Shown: one piece after another, positions 1-6,407 of the stretch
Numbering within the stretch: the first letter of the stretch is position 1
Layout: each line of letters opens with the position of its first letter
Assembly (NCBI GenBank): GCA_965370955.1
Contig: CBDUWP010000072.1
Span: 1 to 7,422 of the forward strand
Length of the DNA stretch: 7,422 nt
Source of the DNA: CBDUWP01 sp965370955
GTDB lineage: Bacteria; Planctomycetota; Phycisphaerae; Sedimentisphaerales; Anaerobacaceae
Direction of reading: 5' to 3'
Program-made: the position numbers and the translations under genes
Notes under the pieces: generated by a model
The model's input: the letters and a program-made list of their open reading frames with translations, nothing else
Told to the model about the DNA's origin: nothing
Databases searched by the model: none

Positions 1-1518
1 ATTGATGACTTTTTCATCAGTAATTTTTTCAAAATTAACATCAACGCCAAGCTCTGTTATCGCAGTTTTAATATTAGCTTCGCATTCAGATATTTTTTCA
101 TCTTGAGGATCATCTTTAGCCAGCAAAAACAGAGTCGCCTTTTTCTGCTTAATCATAAGCCGAAGCTTTTCGTTAATGCGTTTTTGGATCGCTGCAATCA
201 ATTCATTTTTTGGCGGGATTCTCGACACAAACTCTATCTTGCCATCAATACATATCGTTGGAATATTTCTCACCATCAGTGACGTCATAAACACCAGAGA
301 TTCACGATACTTGATTTTATGCTCGCGCCACTGAACAATTCCATCAAATTCCGGAGCAACCTTTCGCACAGCGTCAACCATATATTGACAAGGAGCGCAA
401 GCCTCAGAATCCAAAGTGATAATGTCTACAATCACCTTGTCCGACTGGCCATAATCAGCCAGATTCAGTTTGGCCCCCTCATCATCATTTGTCACAATCG
501 ACTTGACCACGTCTCGCTGATATTCATCTTCGACGATCGTCGTGATCGCTGCAAGATTTTCAGGCGGCGTGGCATAGGGCAAATCGCAGCCCGGAGCAAG
601 AATAAAGCCTTTTTCACCGCCGATTTCCATACAAGCGATAGCATTTTTCTGCGAATCGATTTCTGTCCCCAATAGCAGTACAGATGTCAATTGTAGATTG
701 CCTCCAAAGCTAATCCCTTTTTCAACACAAATGTCACGCACATAATCCAGCGGAATATTTTCATCAATTGAAATGTTTTCCGGCATACAATCGCACATCA
801 CCTCGATATTCTGCTGGGCATGTCCGCAAACAAAAAATGACCCCATAGATTTTTTAGAACGAATATATTCAAAAACATCTTTCATGGGCGATGCTACAAA
901 ATCATTAAACTGATCAGGACCAATCTGGCTCGTCATCGGGTCAACCACAGCGATTATATCGCAGCCAGCCTCGATATAATATCCAGACATAGCATTACAG
1001 ACCTCCTTACAAAATTCCAAAAGGTCTTTAATATACTGAGGATCGTCGAACATTTTCATGAAAATATCCGTCCCCAGCAAATGCAGAGCTAAAGTAAATG
1101 GCCCAGTGACAAGACCATACAATGCAATGTCAGGATTGTCTTTTTTAATATTTTTTGTCGCCTTGAGCACCGTTTTTATTCTGCCGTCATTAGCAGTTGG
1201 AATTTTCAGATCGCCAAGCTCGACACCTTCCGCCAATGGATGCGAGTAAACTGCCGGCGGATTGTCATCTGCCCACTTCAATTTGCACCCGAAAACTTCC
1301 GCTTCTATTTGCAAATCAAAAGTAACCGGAATGCCATCCGGCCGATACATTTCGATTGCCTTGTTAGCCCCTTTTGTTATGAGGTCGGCATCTTTGAAAT
1401 ACTCTGTTGCTGATACGCCCAACAATGCCGCCGCATGACTTCCTACAAACGGCACCCACGGCAGCCTATCAACAGCCTCACACTTAAATGCTTTTAGAAC
1501 TCGCTCTTTTCCAGTCAT
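1..1518 (-). CDS. URO-D/MtaA-like methyltransferase fused to thioredoxin-like domains, 3'-truncated by window edge
   Basis: The frame stays open for 506 codons from an ATG at 1516-1518 to the left edge, so the C-terminus is missing. The ATG is preceded by a good ribosome binding site (AGAGGTGAT). Residues about 1-335 read as the uroporphyrinogen decarboxylase/MtaA-CmuA fold: VDRLPWVPF near the start, VTGPFTLALHLLG (137-149), VDPMTSQIGP (192-201), FVCGHAQ (229-235), GGNLQLT (272-278) and LAPGCDLPYATPPENL (307-322). C231, H233 and C311 are the likely zinc ligands. Residues about 360-450 form a thioredoxin-like domain with CAPC (374-377) and a cis-Pro-like RNIPT. From about 460 a second domain resembles small Thioredoxin_3 proteins (ECEANIKTAITELGVDV) but lacks a CxxC. 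Family members move methyl groups between corrinoid proteins and thiols; true heme-pathway UroD is unlikely given the fusion and the PocR neighbour. The substrate is unknown. Confidence 0.85.
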   Translation of the reverse strand, partial: MTGKERVLKAFKCEAVDRLPWVPFVGSHAAALLGVSATEYFKDADLITKGANKAIEMYRPDGIPVTFDLQIEAEVFGCKLKWADDNPPAVYSHPLAEGVELGDLKIPTANDGRIKTVLKATKNIKKDNPDIALYGLVTGPFTLALHLLGTDIFMKMFDDPQYIKDLLEFCKEVCNAMSGYYIEAGCDIIAVVDPMTSQIGPDQFNDFVASPMKDVFEYIRSKKSMGSFFVCGHAQQNIEVMCDCMPENISIDENIPLDYVRDICVEKGISFGGNLQLTSVLLLGTEIDSQKNAIACMEIGGEKGFILAPGCDLPYATPPENLAAITTIVEDEYQRDVVKSIVTNDDEGAKLNLADYGQSDKVIVDIITLDSEACAPCQYMVDAVRKVAPEFDGIVQWREHKIKYRESLVFMTSLMVRNIPTICIDGKIEFVSRIPPKNELIAAIQKRINEKLRLMIKQKKATLFLLAKDDPQDEKISECEANIKTAITELGVDVNFEKITDEKVIN

Positions 1519-1591
1519 GATCACCTCTAGGTTTAGCAATTAAAATATCAGTTATTTCATTACAATAATTTGCTTACACTTTACATTTTTG

Positions 1592-1621
1592 ATTATAGCG
1601 ATTGCTTATAGGCAAAAACAA
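1592..1621 (-). promoter_or_regulatory. Promoter of the URO-D/Trx fusion gene
   Basis: Read on the minus strand, a perfect TATAAT (plus-strand 1592-1597) lies 18 bp downstream of TTGTTT (1616-1621). Transcription would start near 1585, leaving about 65 nt of leader before the ATG at 1518. The -10 is exact and the -35 matches only three of six consensus bases, which suits a promoter that needs an activator. The partly conserved AGCACA direct repeats lie just upstream. Confidence 0.5.
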
Positions 1622-1628
1622 GCCGCTC

Positions 1629-1675
1629 TTGTCCTTTTAGCACAATAATATAACTAATCAGCACATTAGGGACAA
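1629..1675. promoter_or_regulatory. Candidate operator for the PocR/AraC regulator
   Basis: AGCACA occurs twice in the same orientation, at 1639-1644 and 1660-1665. The starts are 21 bp apart, two helical turns, and the flanks are partly shared (T-N-AGCACA-N-TA). The pair is bracketed by an inverted repeat, TTGTCC (1629-1634) and GGACAA (1670-1675). AraC-family proteins carry two HTH motifs and commonly bind direct half-sites with this spacing. The position, upstream of the -35 of the methyltransferase gene, suits activation. The link to this regulator is inferred from proximity and geometry only. Confidence 0.4.
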
Positions 1676-1754
1676 AATACATAAAAAAACGTCAGCTGAA
1701 TCCTCTTTAAGATGCCAAAAAAGGCCATAATAGCAATATAGTGGGATTTTGAGT

Positions 1755-1783
1755 TTGCATTGTGAATCCATTTTTAGGATAAT
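1755..1783 (+). promoter_or_regulatory. Possible promoter of the PocR/AraC regulator gene
   Basis: TTGCAT (1755-1760) and GATAAT (1778-1783) are 17 bp apart and point toward the regulator gene. The -10 matches five of six consensus bases and the -35 three of six. Transcription would begin near 1790, giving a leader of only about 9 nt to the ATG at 1799, or about 24 nt to the internal ATG at 1814. Confidence 0.3.
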
Positions 1784-1798
1784 ATATTTTGATATTTC

Positions 1799-3088
1799 AT
1801 GAAAGATAGAGCTATGCCTAAGATCGCAAATTTAACTAATTTTTTATCGCAGAAAACCTTGAAAATAATAGAGCGGGCTTTCACGAAAAGCTTTGCCCTT
1901 CCTTTGGAAATCTGCGACTGCCACGGCAAAGAGCTAGTCAATATGAGTTCTGAATCTTGTCACCCTCAATTTTGTCAACTCGTAAAGCGATCGCGGCTTG
2001 GCAAAAAAAAATGTATACAAGAACGGATCCGCAGCATAAATATCTCAATCGAAACCGGACAGCCATACGTTTGCATTTGTCACGCAGGCATAGTGTTGAT
2101 CTGTATTCCTATCATGGAAAATGACATACCTCTTGGAGGATTGTTTCTGGGAAAATGCCTCTGGGAAAAACCGAACGAGTTGATGCTCAAAGATATAGAA
2201 ACAAGATTAAAAGGTATAGCAGCTAACAAAAAGTTTCTTCTCGAATCGGTTCAAGCTTTAGATCTATTTTCACCACGTGAAATATTCGAAATATCGAATT
2301 TTTTATTCATTCTTTTTTACGAGATGTCTCATCTCGATCCTCAAGTGATAAAGTGGCGAAACGAGCTTAGCCAGCAACAGTCACAAATCGGGGAATTTAT
2401 ACAAGAGCATAAAAAGCATACCGCCTCGCGGCCTTATCCATATAATTACGAACGCCAATTGATGAACAAGGTTAAAATTGGTGATCGCGTTGGCGTTAGA
2501 GACACACTCAACTGCATGCTTGCCACGATAATGCTTGAGAATCCGGGTCAACTGAACATTTTAAAAGCCAAGCTGTTTGAATTATTGAGCATTTTAAGCC
2601 GATCAGCCGTTGAGGGCGGCGCTGATATCAACATTTCATTGAACAAAAATCTGGATTACCTTCAAAAATTAATGCACATCGAAAACCAGCAAGATTTATG
2701 CGCTTGGACAGGAAAGGCAATTGACGAATTTACCGAGCTTGTCTATGCCCATCAGAGCTCCAAAAAAATAACACAAATTAGGCCGGCTGTTGAATATATC
2801 GAAAAAAATTATCAAAGTCAGATCGCTCTGTCTGATGTTGCAACGGCTGTCCACCTCAGCGTCTCACGGCTTGCTCATGTATTCAAAGAGCAAATGGGCA
2901 TTACCGTAATAGACCACTTGACGAAAGTCAGAATTGAAAAAGCCAAGCATTTGCTTTTGTTTACTGACAAAAACTGTACGGAAATTGGCTTTGATGTAGG
3001 CTACAAAACACAAAGTTACTTCACCAAAATATTCAAAGAATCCACATCGTGGACGCCGAAACAATTCAAAAAATTAAATCAGAGATAA
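1799..3088 (+). CDS. AraC-family transcriptional regulator with PocR sensor domain
   Basis: The 429-residue protein has two recognisable parts. Residues about 14-175 are a PocR ligand-sensing domain, with the Cys/His-rich pattern SCHPQFC (C54, C59), KKKC (C72) and VCICHAG (C92, C94, H95), followed by the IPLGGLFLG core. Residues about 325-427 are an AraC-type DNA-binding domain with two helix-turn-helix motifs: IALSDVATAVHLSVSRLAHVF (first) and CTEIGFDVGYKTQSYFTKIFK followed by TPKQFK (second). The middle (about 190-320) is helical and unassigned. PocR of Salmonella activates the cob/pdu genes, and PocR-domain regulators often accompany corrinoid or C1 pathways, which fits the divergent URO-D/MtaA-like gene it probably controls. 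The start is uncertain: the ATG at 1799 has no good ribosome binding site, and the in-frame ATG at 1814 (MPKIANL) would remove five residues. Confidence 0.9.
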   Translation: MKDRAMPKIANLTNFLSQKTLKIIERAFTKSFALPLEICDCHGKELVNMSSESCHPQFCQLVKRSRLGKKKCIQERIRSINISIETGQPYVCICHAGIVLICIPIMENDIPLGGLFLGKCLWEKPNELMLKDIETRLKGIAANKKFLLESVQALDLFSPREIFEISNFLFILFYEMSHLDPQVIKWRNELSQQQSQIGEFIQEHKKHTASRPYPYNYERQLMNKVKIGDRVGVRDTLNCMLATIMLENPGQLNILKAKLFELLSILSRSAVEGGADINISLNKNLDYLQKLMHIENQQDLCAWTGKAIDEFTELVYAHQSSKKITQIRPAVEYIEKNYQSQIALSDVATAVHLSVSRLAHVFKEQMGITVIDHLTKVRIEKAKHLLLFTDKNCTEIGFDVGYKTQSYFTKIFKESTSWTPKQFKKLNQR

Positions 3089-3171
3089 TGTTTTTGGGTA
3101 TTGTTTTGATTAGCTCAATTGTTTTTTAATGGCGTTAAACCTTTTCAGAACAAATAGGCAACAAAAATAGG

Positions 3172-3197
3172 TGAAATTTGCGGCCCATTAAATTTCA
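3172..3197. repeat. 8-bp perfect inverted repeat upstream of the lipoprotein gene
   Basis: TGAAATTT (3172-3179) is followed after a 10-nt GC-rich loop (GCGGCCCATT) by its exact complement AAATTTCA (3190-3197). No T-run follows, so it is not an ordinary terminator. It lies 60 bp before the lipoprotein start and could be an operator or a leader hairpin. Confidence 0.35.
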
Positions 3198-3257
3198 TTG
3201 AAAATAGCTTTTAGGCCGATAGACAACTCAGAACAACCATTTTATGGAGTAAAAAAT

Positions 3258-3611
3258 ATGAAAAACAGCATTTTAACAATTATGATCGCAATTTTTTTAT
3301 TGATTCTGTTCGCCGGCTGTCAAGAATCTAGTCAAATCTCTGAATTTAGTGATAGGCAAGCCACATTGATTGCCGCCGAAAACAGAAAGCTAAAAAAACA
3401 TATTGATCAATTAAAGCATAATCTCAGTGGTCAAAAACAGTTAGTTCAGCAGTGCTTACAGGAAAAAAAACAGCAAGCTTTAGATATGCAGCAATCAAAC
3501 AAGCAATTGGTCGAGATGACGTTCAAAGATTTAGAGGAAAATTTGAACATGAAGCGCACAATCGAACAATTACGCAAAAAAATCGAGAAATTGCAACCAT
3601 CAGTTCAATAG
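3258..3611 (+). CDS. Small coiled-coil lipoprotein
   Basis: I do not recognise a named family. The 117-residue protein begins with a lipoprotein signal: MKNS, a hydrophobic stretch (about 5-18), and a lipobox LFAGC with the lipidated Cys at residue 21. The mature chain of about 97 residues is rich in Lys, Gln and Glu and looks coiled-coil across about 38-113 (ENRKLKKHIDQLKHNL, then TIEQLRKKIEKLQ), with no enzymatic motif. The ATG at 3258 is chosen because it has GGAG at 3246-3249 and puts the signal peptide at the N-terminus. The in-frame TTG at 3198 would add 20 non-signal residues. It probably sits in the outer membrane or periplasm and may act as a spacer or oligomerise. Its stop codon is only 6 bp from that of pyrG on the other strand. 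Confidence 0.75.
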   Translation: MKNSILTIMIAIFLLILFAGCQESSQISEFSDRQATLIAAENRKLKKHIDQLKHNLSGQKQLVQQCLQEKKQQALDMQQSNKQLVEMTFKDLEENLNMKRTIEQLRKKIEKLQPSVQ

Positions 3612-3640
3612 ATTTAATTATTTAGCTATATTATTAACTG
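3601..3640. terminator. Weak AT-rich hairpin between convergent stop codons
   Basis: CAGTT (3601-3605) and AACTG (3636-3640) can pair, as can TTAAT (3614-3618) with ATTAA (3633-3637), in alternative folds spanning the stop codons of the lipoprotein gene and pyrG. No T-run follows directly on either strand. It could end transcription from both sides, but the stem is poor in GC and the call is weak. Confidence 0.2.
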
Positions 3641-5384
3641 CTTCAATTGGCGACGGCATTTTTTTGTTTGGATAGTGTTTTTTTGCTGCAGCAGCCACGA
3701 GTCCAACAAACATTGGTTCTGGGGTCAGCGGCCTTGACGTAAGACACGGATGGGCTTGAGTGCCAATGAAATAGGGATGATCGGGGATTTCCATGATTTG
3801 CATAATCGGTTGATTGGGGGCCTTGCCTGAAAAAATCATTCCGGCCTTTTCTAGCGTGTCAATATATTTCGGATCGACTTCGTATCTATGTCTAAATCGT
3901 AATTTGACTGAGTCCTTTTTGCCATATAATTCCCATGCTGTGGTATTTTTCTTGATCTCCACGCAAAATCCGCCCAAACGCATATTGCCGCCAAGTCCCT
4001 CGATCTTTTTCTGCTCCGGCAATATGTCAATCACAGCATCGGAACAATTAGAATCAATCTCAGTACTGTTGGCATCATCGAGATTACAAACATTTCGAGC
4101 AAATTCAATCACGGCTGTTTGAAAACCTAAGCATAAGCCCAGATACGGCAAATTATTTTCACGAGCATATTTGATACAAGTAATCTTGCCCTCTGTGCCA
4201 CGAACTCCAAAACCGCCCGGAACAATAATGCCATCAACTTTCGATAAAAAATCTGAAACATTACCATCAGAAATATCTGTCGTATCAATCCACTTAATAT
4301 CAACATCTGTTCCTAAAACTATTCCAGCATGCTCTAGGGCATTTATGATCGAAGCATAACTATCACGAACCGATGTGTATTTGCCAGTAATGCCAATGGT
4401 TACCTGCTTGTCGGCTTTGCCAATTTTGTCAGTGAAATCAGACCACCTAGACCAAGCCTTACGCTCCTTTTTAAGATTTACTCTATCCTCAATTTTTAAC
4501 ATTCGCAAAACTTCAAAATCCAAGCTATTCTCACGCAACATCGCAGGAATACTATAAATGCTGTCCGAATCGTGCATACTAAAAACCCGCTCGTACGGAA
4601 CATTACTATAAACACTAATCTTCTGACGAACAGTATCTGTCACCTCTGAAGAACAGCGGCAAGCAATCATGTCCGGCTGAATGCCCAACTGCATCAACTG
4701 CTTAATGCCAAGCTGAGCGGCCTTAGATTTTTGCTCGCCCAAAATTTTCGGCTCAAGAATATAGGTCAAAGCAACAAAACAACTGCTCGATGGACCCTCC
4801 TCATAAGCTAACTCACGCATCGCTTCAATATAATAAGCATTTTCCAAATCGCCAACAGTGCCGCCAATCTCCACAAATACAATATCTGCATCTGTTGCCA
4901 TCGCTAATTTACGAAGCTTAAGCTTGACCTCGCCTGTAACATGCGGAATCATCTGTACATCTCTACCCAGATATTCACCCTGACGCTCCTTAGCTAAAAC
5001 CGAGCTGAAAATTTGGCCACTCGTCGCAAAATTATCGCCACTTAAATCCTGATTGAGCATACGCTCATACGTGCCGAGATCCATGTCACATTCCATGCCG
5101 TCATCAAGCACAAAAACTTCACCATGACGAAAAGGATTCAGCGTGCCAGAATCAATATTCAAATAACCCTCCAGTTTTATGGGAGCAACCTTAAGGCCTT
5201 TATCCTGCATCAATTTAGCCAAACATGATGAAAAAATGCCCTTGCCCAAACCACTCATGACCGTGCCCATGACAAAACAATATTTAGTTTTGCCCTTTTG
5301 GTAACCATCCGGAATCAATGAGAAAAATTCACTGTCAGTTGAAACGTCACTAACCGATGCTAATAAATCCCTATTCTTTGACAT
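3618..5384 (-). CDS. pyrG: CTP synthase with altered glutaminase triad
   Basis: CTP synthase aminates UTP to CTP using ATP and glutamine in the cytoplasm. The 588-residue protein is slightly longer than the usual 540-550, with about 34 extra N-terminal residues. The synthetase half carries the P-loop SGLGKGI (44-50), HGEVFVLDDG (87-96), DMDLGTYER (100-108), and VEIGGTVGD (171-179). The glutaminase half (about 325-570) has VPGGFGVRGTEGK (388-400), the nucleophile in LGLCLGFQ (C418), ANSTE (438-442), FRHRYEV (497-503) and the catalytic His in AHPC (H545). The expected HPE is HPC here, so the third triad residue is C547 rather than Glu. The usual KLDPY is KLEGY (70-74). AAAGGGA upstream supports the start. 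It follows kdsB after 46 bp on the same strand, probably as one operon supplying CTP to KdsB. Confidence 0.95.
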   Translation of the reverse strand: MSKNRDLLASVSDVSTDSEFFSLIPDGYQKGKTKYCFVMGTVMSGLGKGIFSSCLAKLMQDKGLKVAPIKLEGYLNIDSGTLNPFRHGEVFVLDDGMECDMDLGTYERMLNQDLSGDNFATSGQIFSSVLAKERQGEYLGRDVQMIPHVTGEVKLKLRKLAMATDADIVFVEIGGTVGDLENAYYIEAMRELAYEEGPSSSCFVALTYILEPKILGEQKSKAAQLGIKQLMQLGIQPDMIACRCSSEVTDTVRQKISVYSNVPYERVFSMHDSDSIYSIPAMLRENSLDFEVLRMLKIEDRVNLKKERKAWSRWSDFTDKIGKADKQVTIGITGKYTSVRDSYASIINALEHAGIVLGTDVDIKWIDTTDISDGNVSDFLSKVDGIIVPGGFGVRGTEGKITCIKYARENNLPYLGLCLGFQTAVIEFARNVCNLDDANSTEIDSNCSDAVIDILPEQKKIEGLGGNMRLGGFCVEIKKNTTAWELYGKKDSVKLRFRHRYEVDPKYIDTLEKAGMIFSGKAPNQPIMQIMEIPDHPYFIGTQAHPCLTSRPLTPEPMFVGLVAAAAKKHYPNKKMPSPIEAVNNIAK

Positions 5385-5404
5385 ACTAATCCCTTTTTAT
5401 TTTT

Positions 5405-5431
5405 GCCACAGAAAGCACAAAGCTCAGTGGC
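5405..5431. repeat. Hairpin between kdsB and pyrG
   Basis: GCCAC (5405-5409) pairs with GTGGC (5427-5431), with a possible inner AGC/GCT pairing; it overlaps the kdsB stop codon. The interior, with AGAAAGCACAAAGC, resembles the CCACAGA-GCACA-type short intergenic repeats found in many environmental genomes. Only one copy lies in this window, so repeat status cannot be shown here. No T-run follows on the minus strand, so it should not block kdsB-pyrG cotranscription. Confidence 0.3.
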
Positions 5432-6162
5432 TATTTTTGTCTCTTTACAAATTTCTGATATTGGTCAAACGTATCAATGCCTTCGCAAACGCTATCCACC
5501 TTGCCAACTAAAATCGAATAACCATTCTCAATGACACGCAACTGCTCAAGCTTTTCAGATTGCTCCAGCATTGTCTGTGGCAAAGAAGTTAGCTTAGCTA
5601 AAAAACTTTTGCGATAAGCATAAATACCTATGTGACGCAAATAATGGCTGCTGTCACCTACTCCAACCGAATCCCTGTCGTAAGGAATGGCCAACCGCGA
5701 AAAATAAATCGCCCTGCCACCTGAATCAACAATGACCTTAACTATATTCGGATCAGAAACCTGCGCCTGCGAACCCATTCCAGAAGCCAATGTCGCCATC
5801 GGACAATCCGGATTGTCTATCAATAATTGGCCAACCAAATCAATGTGAGCAGGATCAATCTCCGGCTCATCAGCCTGAACATTGATCACAATATCCACGT
5901 CAATATCGCAAACAGCTTCGGCAATCCTGTCTGTACCACTTTGATGATCAAGGCTGGTCAAAATACAGCTTGCACCAAATTTTGCCGCAGCTTGAACAAT
6001 CCGACTGTCATCGGCGGCAATGATTACCTCACGAGGCAATCTAGCCAAACAAGCTTGCTCATAAGTATGCTGAACAAGAAATTTGCCGGTATCACAAGCA
6101 AGCACCTTACCGCAAAAACGGCTAGATGCATATCTGGCTGGAATACAAACAATAATACTCAC
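5431..6162 (-). CDS. kdsB: 3-deoxy-manno-octulosonate cytidylyltransferase (CMP-Kdo synthetase)
   Basis: KdsB activates Kdo with CTP to CMP-Kdo, the donor for the LPS inner core, so it implies a Gram-negative envelope. The 243-residue protein has the normal length and motif order: PARYASSR (8-15) with K19, DHQSGTDRIAE (72-82), NVQADEP (94-100) with the metal ligand D98, YFSR (153-156), LRHIGIYAYR (175-184), LEQLRVIENG (205-214), and GIDT (228-231) with the second metal ligand D230. Two usually conserved spots differ: the LPGK of the first loop reads FCGK, and VQGDEP reads VQADEP. The start codon is GTG (plus-strand 6160-6162), with AAAGG about 9 nt upstream. Its own promoter lies about 110 bp upstream, and pyrG follows, so the CTP maker and a CTP user are cotranscribed. 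Confidence 0.95.
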   Translation of the reverse strand: MSIIVCIPARYASSRFCGKVLACDTGKFLVQHTYEQACLARLPREVIIAADDSRIVQAAAKFGASCILTSLDHQSGTDRIAEAVCDIDVDIVINVQADEPEIDPAHIDLVGQLLIDNPDCPMATLASGMGSQAQVSDPNIVKVIVDSGGRAIYFSRLAIPYDRDSVGVGDSSHYLRHIGIYAYRKSFLAKLTSLPQTMLEQSEKLEQLRVIENGYSILVGKVDSVCEGIDTFDQYQKFVKRQK

Positions 6163-6220
6163 TAGAAAACCTTTTTAATAAACGTAAATAGCATGAAGAT
6201 GAAAACAAAACTTAGATCAC

Positions 6221-6249
6221 AATTTAGCTGATGAAAAGTTTGCTAAATT
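6221..6249. repeat. 8-bp inverted repeat in the kdsB leader
   Basis: AATTTAGC (6221-6228) and GCTAAATT (6242-6249) are exact complements around a 13-nt loop. They lie between the kdsB promoter and start codon, so the transcript would fold here about 60 nt before the GTG. It could be a repressor site or a stabilising leader hairpin. There is no T-run on the minus strand. Confidence 0.35.
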
Positions 6250-6269
6250 TAAAATCCAACTGGGCATTT

Positions 6270-6298
6270 ATAATATGTTCATCTGACCGCCCTGTCAA
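6270..6298 (-). promoter_or_regulatory. Promoter of the kdsB-pyrG operon
   Basis: On the minus strand TTGACA (plus-strand 6293-6298, a perfect -35) is followed after exactly 17 bp by TATTAT (6270-6275, five of six matches). Transcription should start near 6262, giving a leader of about 100 nt. This is the best sigma-70-type promoter in the window and suits a housekeeping operon. It is divergent from the trp promoter. Confidence 0.75.
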
Positions 6299-6370
6299 TC
6301 AATTCTACTTTTTTTTAAGCAAAAGTCTTGTATCTCCTCGCTAAAGCGGAATTTTTCTTCGACAAAAGCC

Positions 6371-6399
6371 TTGACTTTATTGTGTATATTTGATTAAAT
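6371..6399 (+). promoter_or_regulatory. Promoter of the trp leader and trpE
   Basis: TTGACT (6371-6376) and TTAAAT (6394-6399) are 17 bp apart and read toward the Trp leader peptide. Transcription would start near 6406, almost at the leader ATG (6408), so the leader peptide would be translated nearly without a 5' UTR. An alternative -10, TATATT (6385-6390), would give about 11 nt of leader but lacks a matching -35. No TrpR-like palindrome was recognised. Confidence 0.45.
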
Positions 6400-6407
6400 T
6401 GATGGCT

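Noticed and set aside
319..675. Plus-strand open frames at 319-675 and 1058-1249, and those opposite pyrG, kdsB and trpE
   Set aside because: They lie antisense to well-supported genes, show no domains, and have compositions expected of shadow frames.
1711..1727. A sigma-54-like TGGC...GGCA element on the minus strand
   Set aside because: The GG and GC dinucleotides are separated by 9 rather than 10 bases, and there is no sigma-54 activator domain in the neighbouring regulator.
1519..1798. Cobalamin riboswitch upstream of the methyltransferase gene
   Set aside because: The expected leader is only about 65 nt and no conserved B12-box-like segment was seen.
3198..3257. Extended start (TTG at 3198) for the lipoprotein
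   Set aside because: It would place 20 polar residues before a clear lipoprotein signal peptide. The ATG at 3258 has a GGAG ribosome binding site and gives a proper lipobox.
6334..6356. Hairpin around CGCTAAAGCG followed by a T-run as a plus-strand terminator
   Set aside because: The stem is short with a bulge, and no plus-strand gene ends before it. It could only stop stray transcription.
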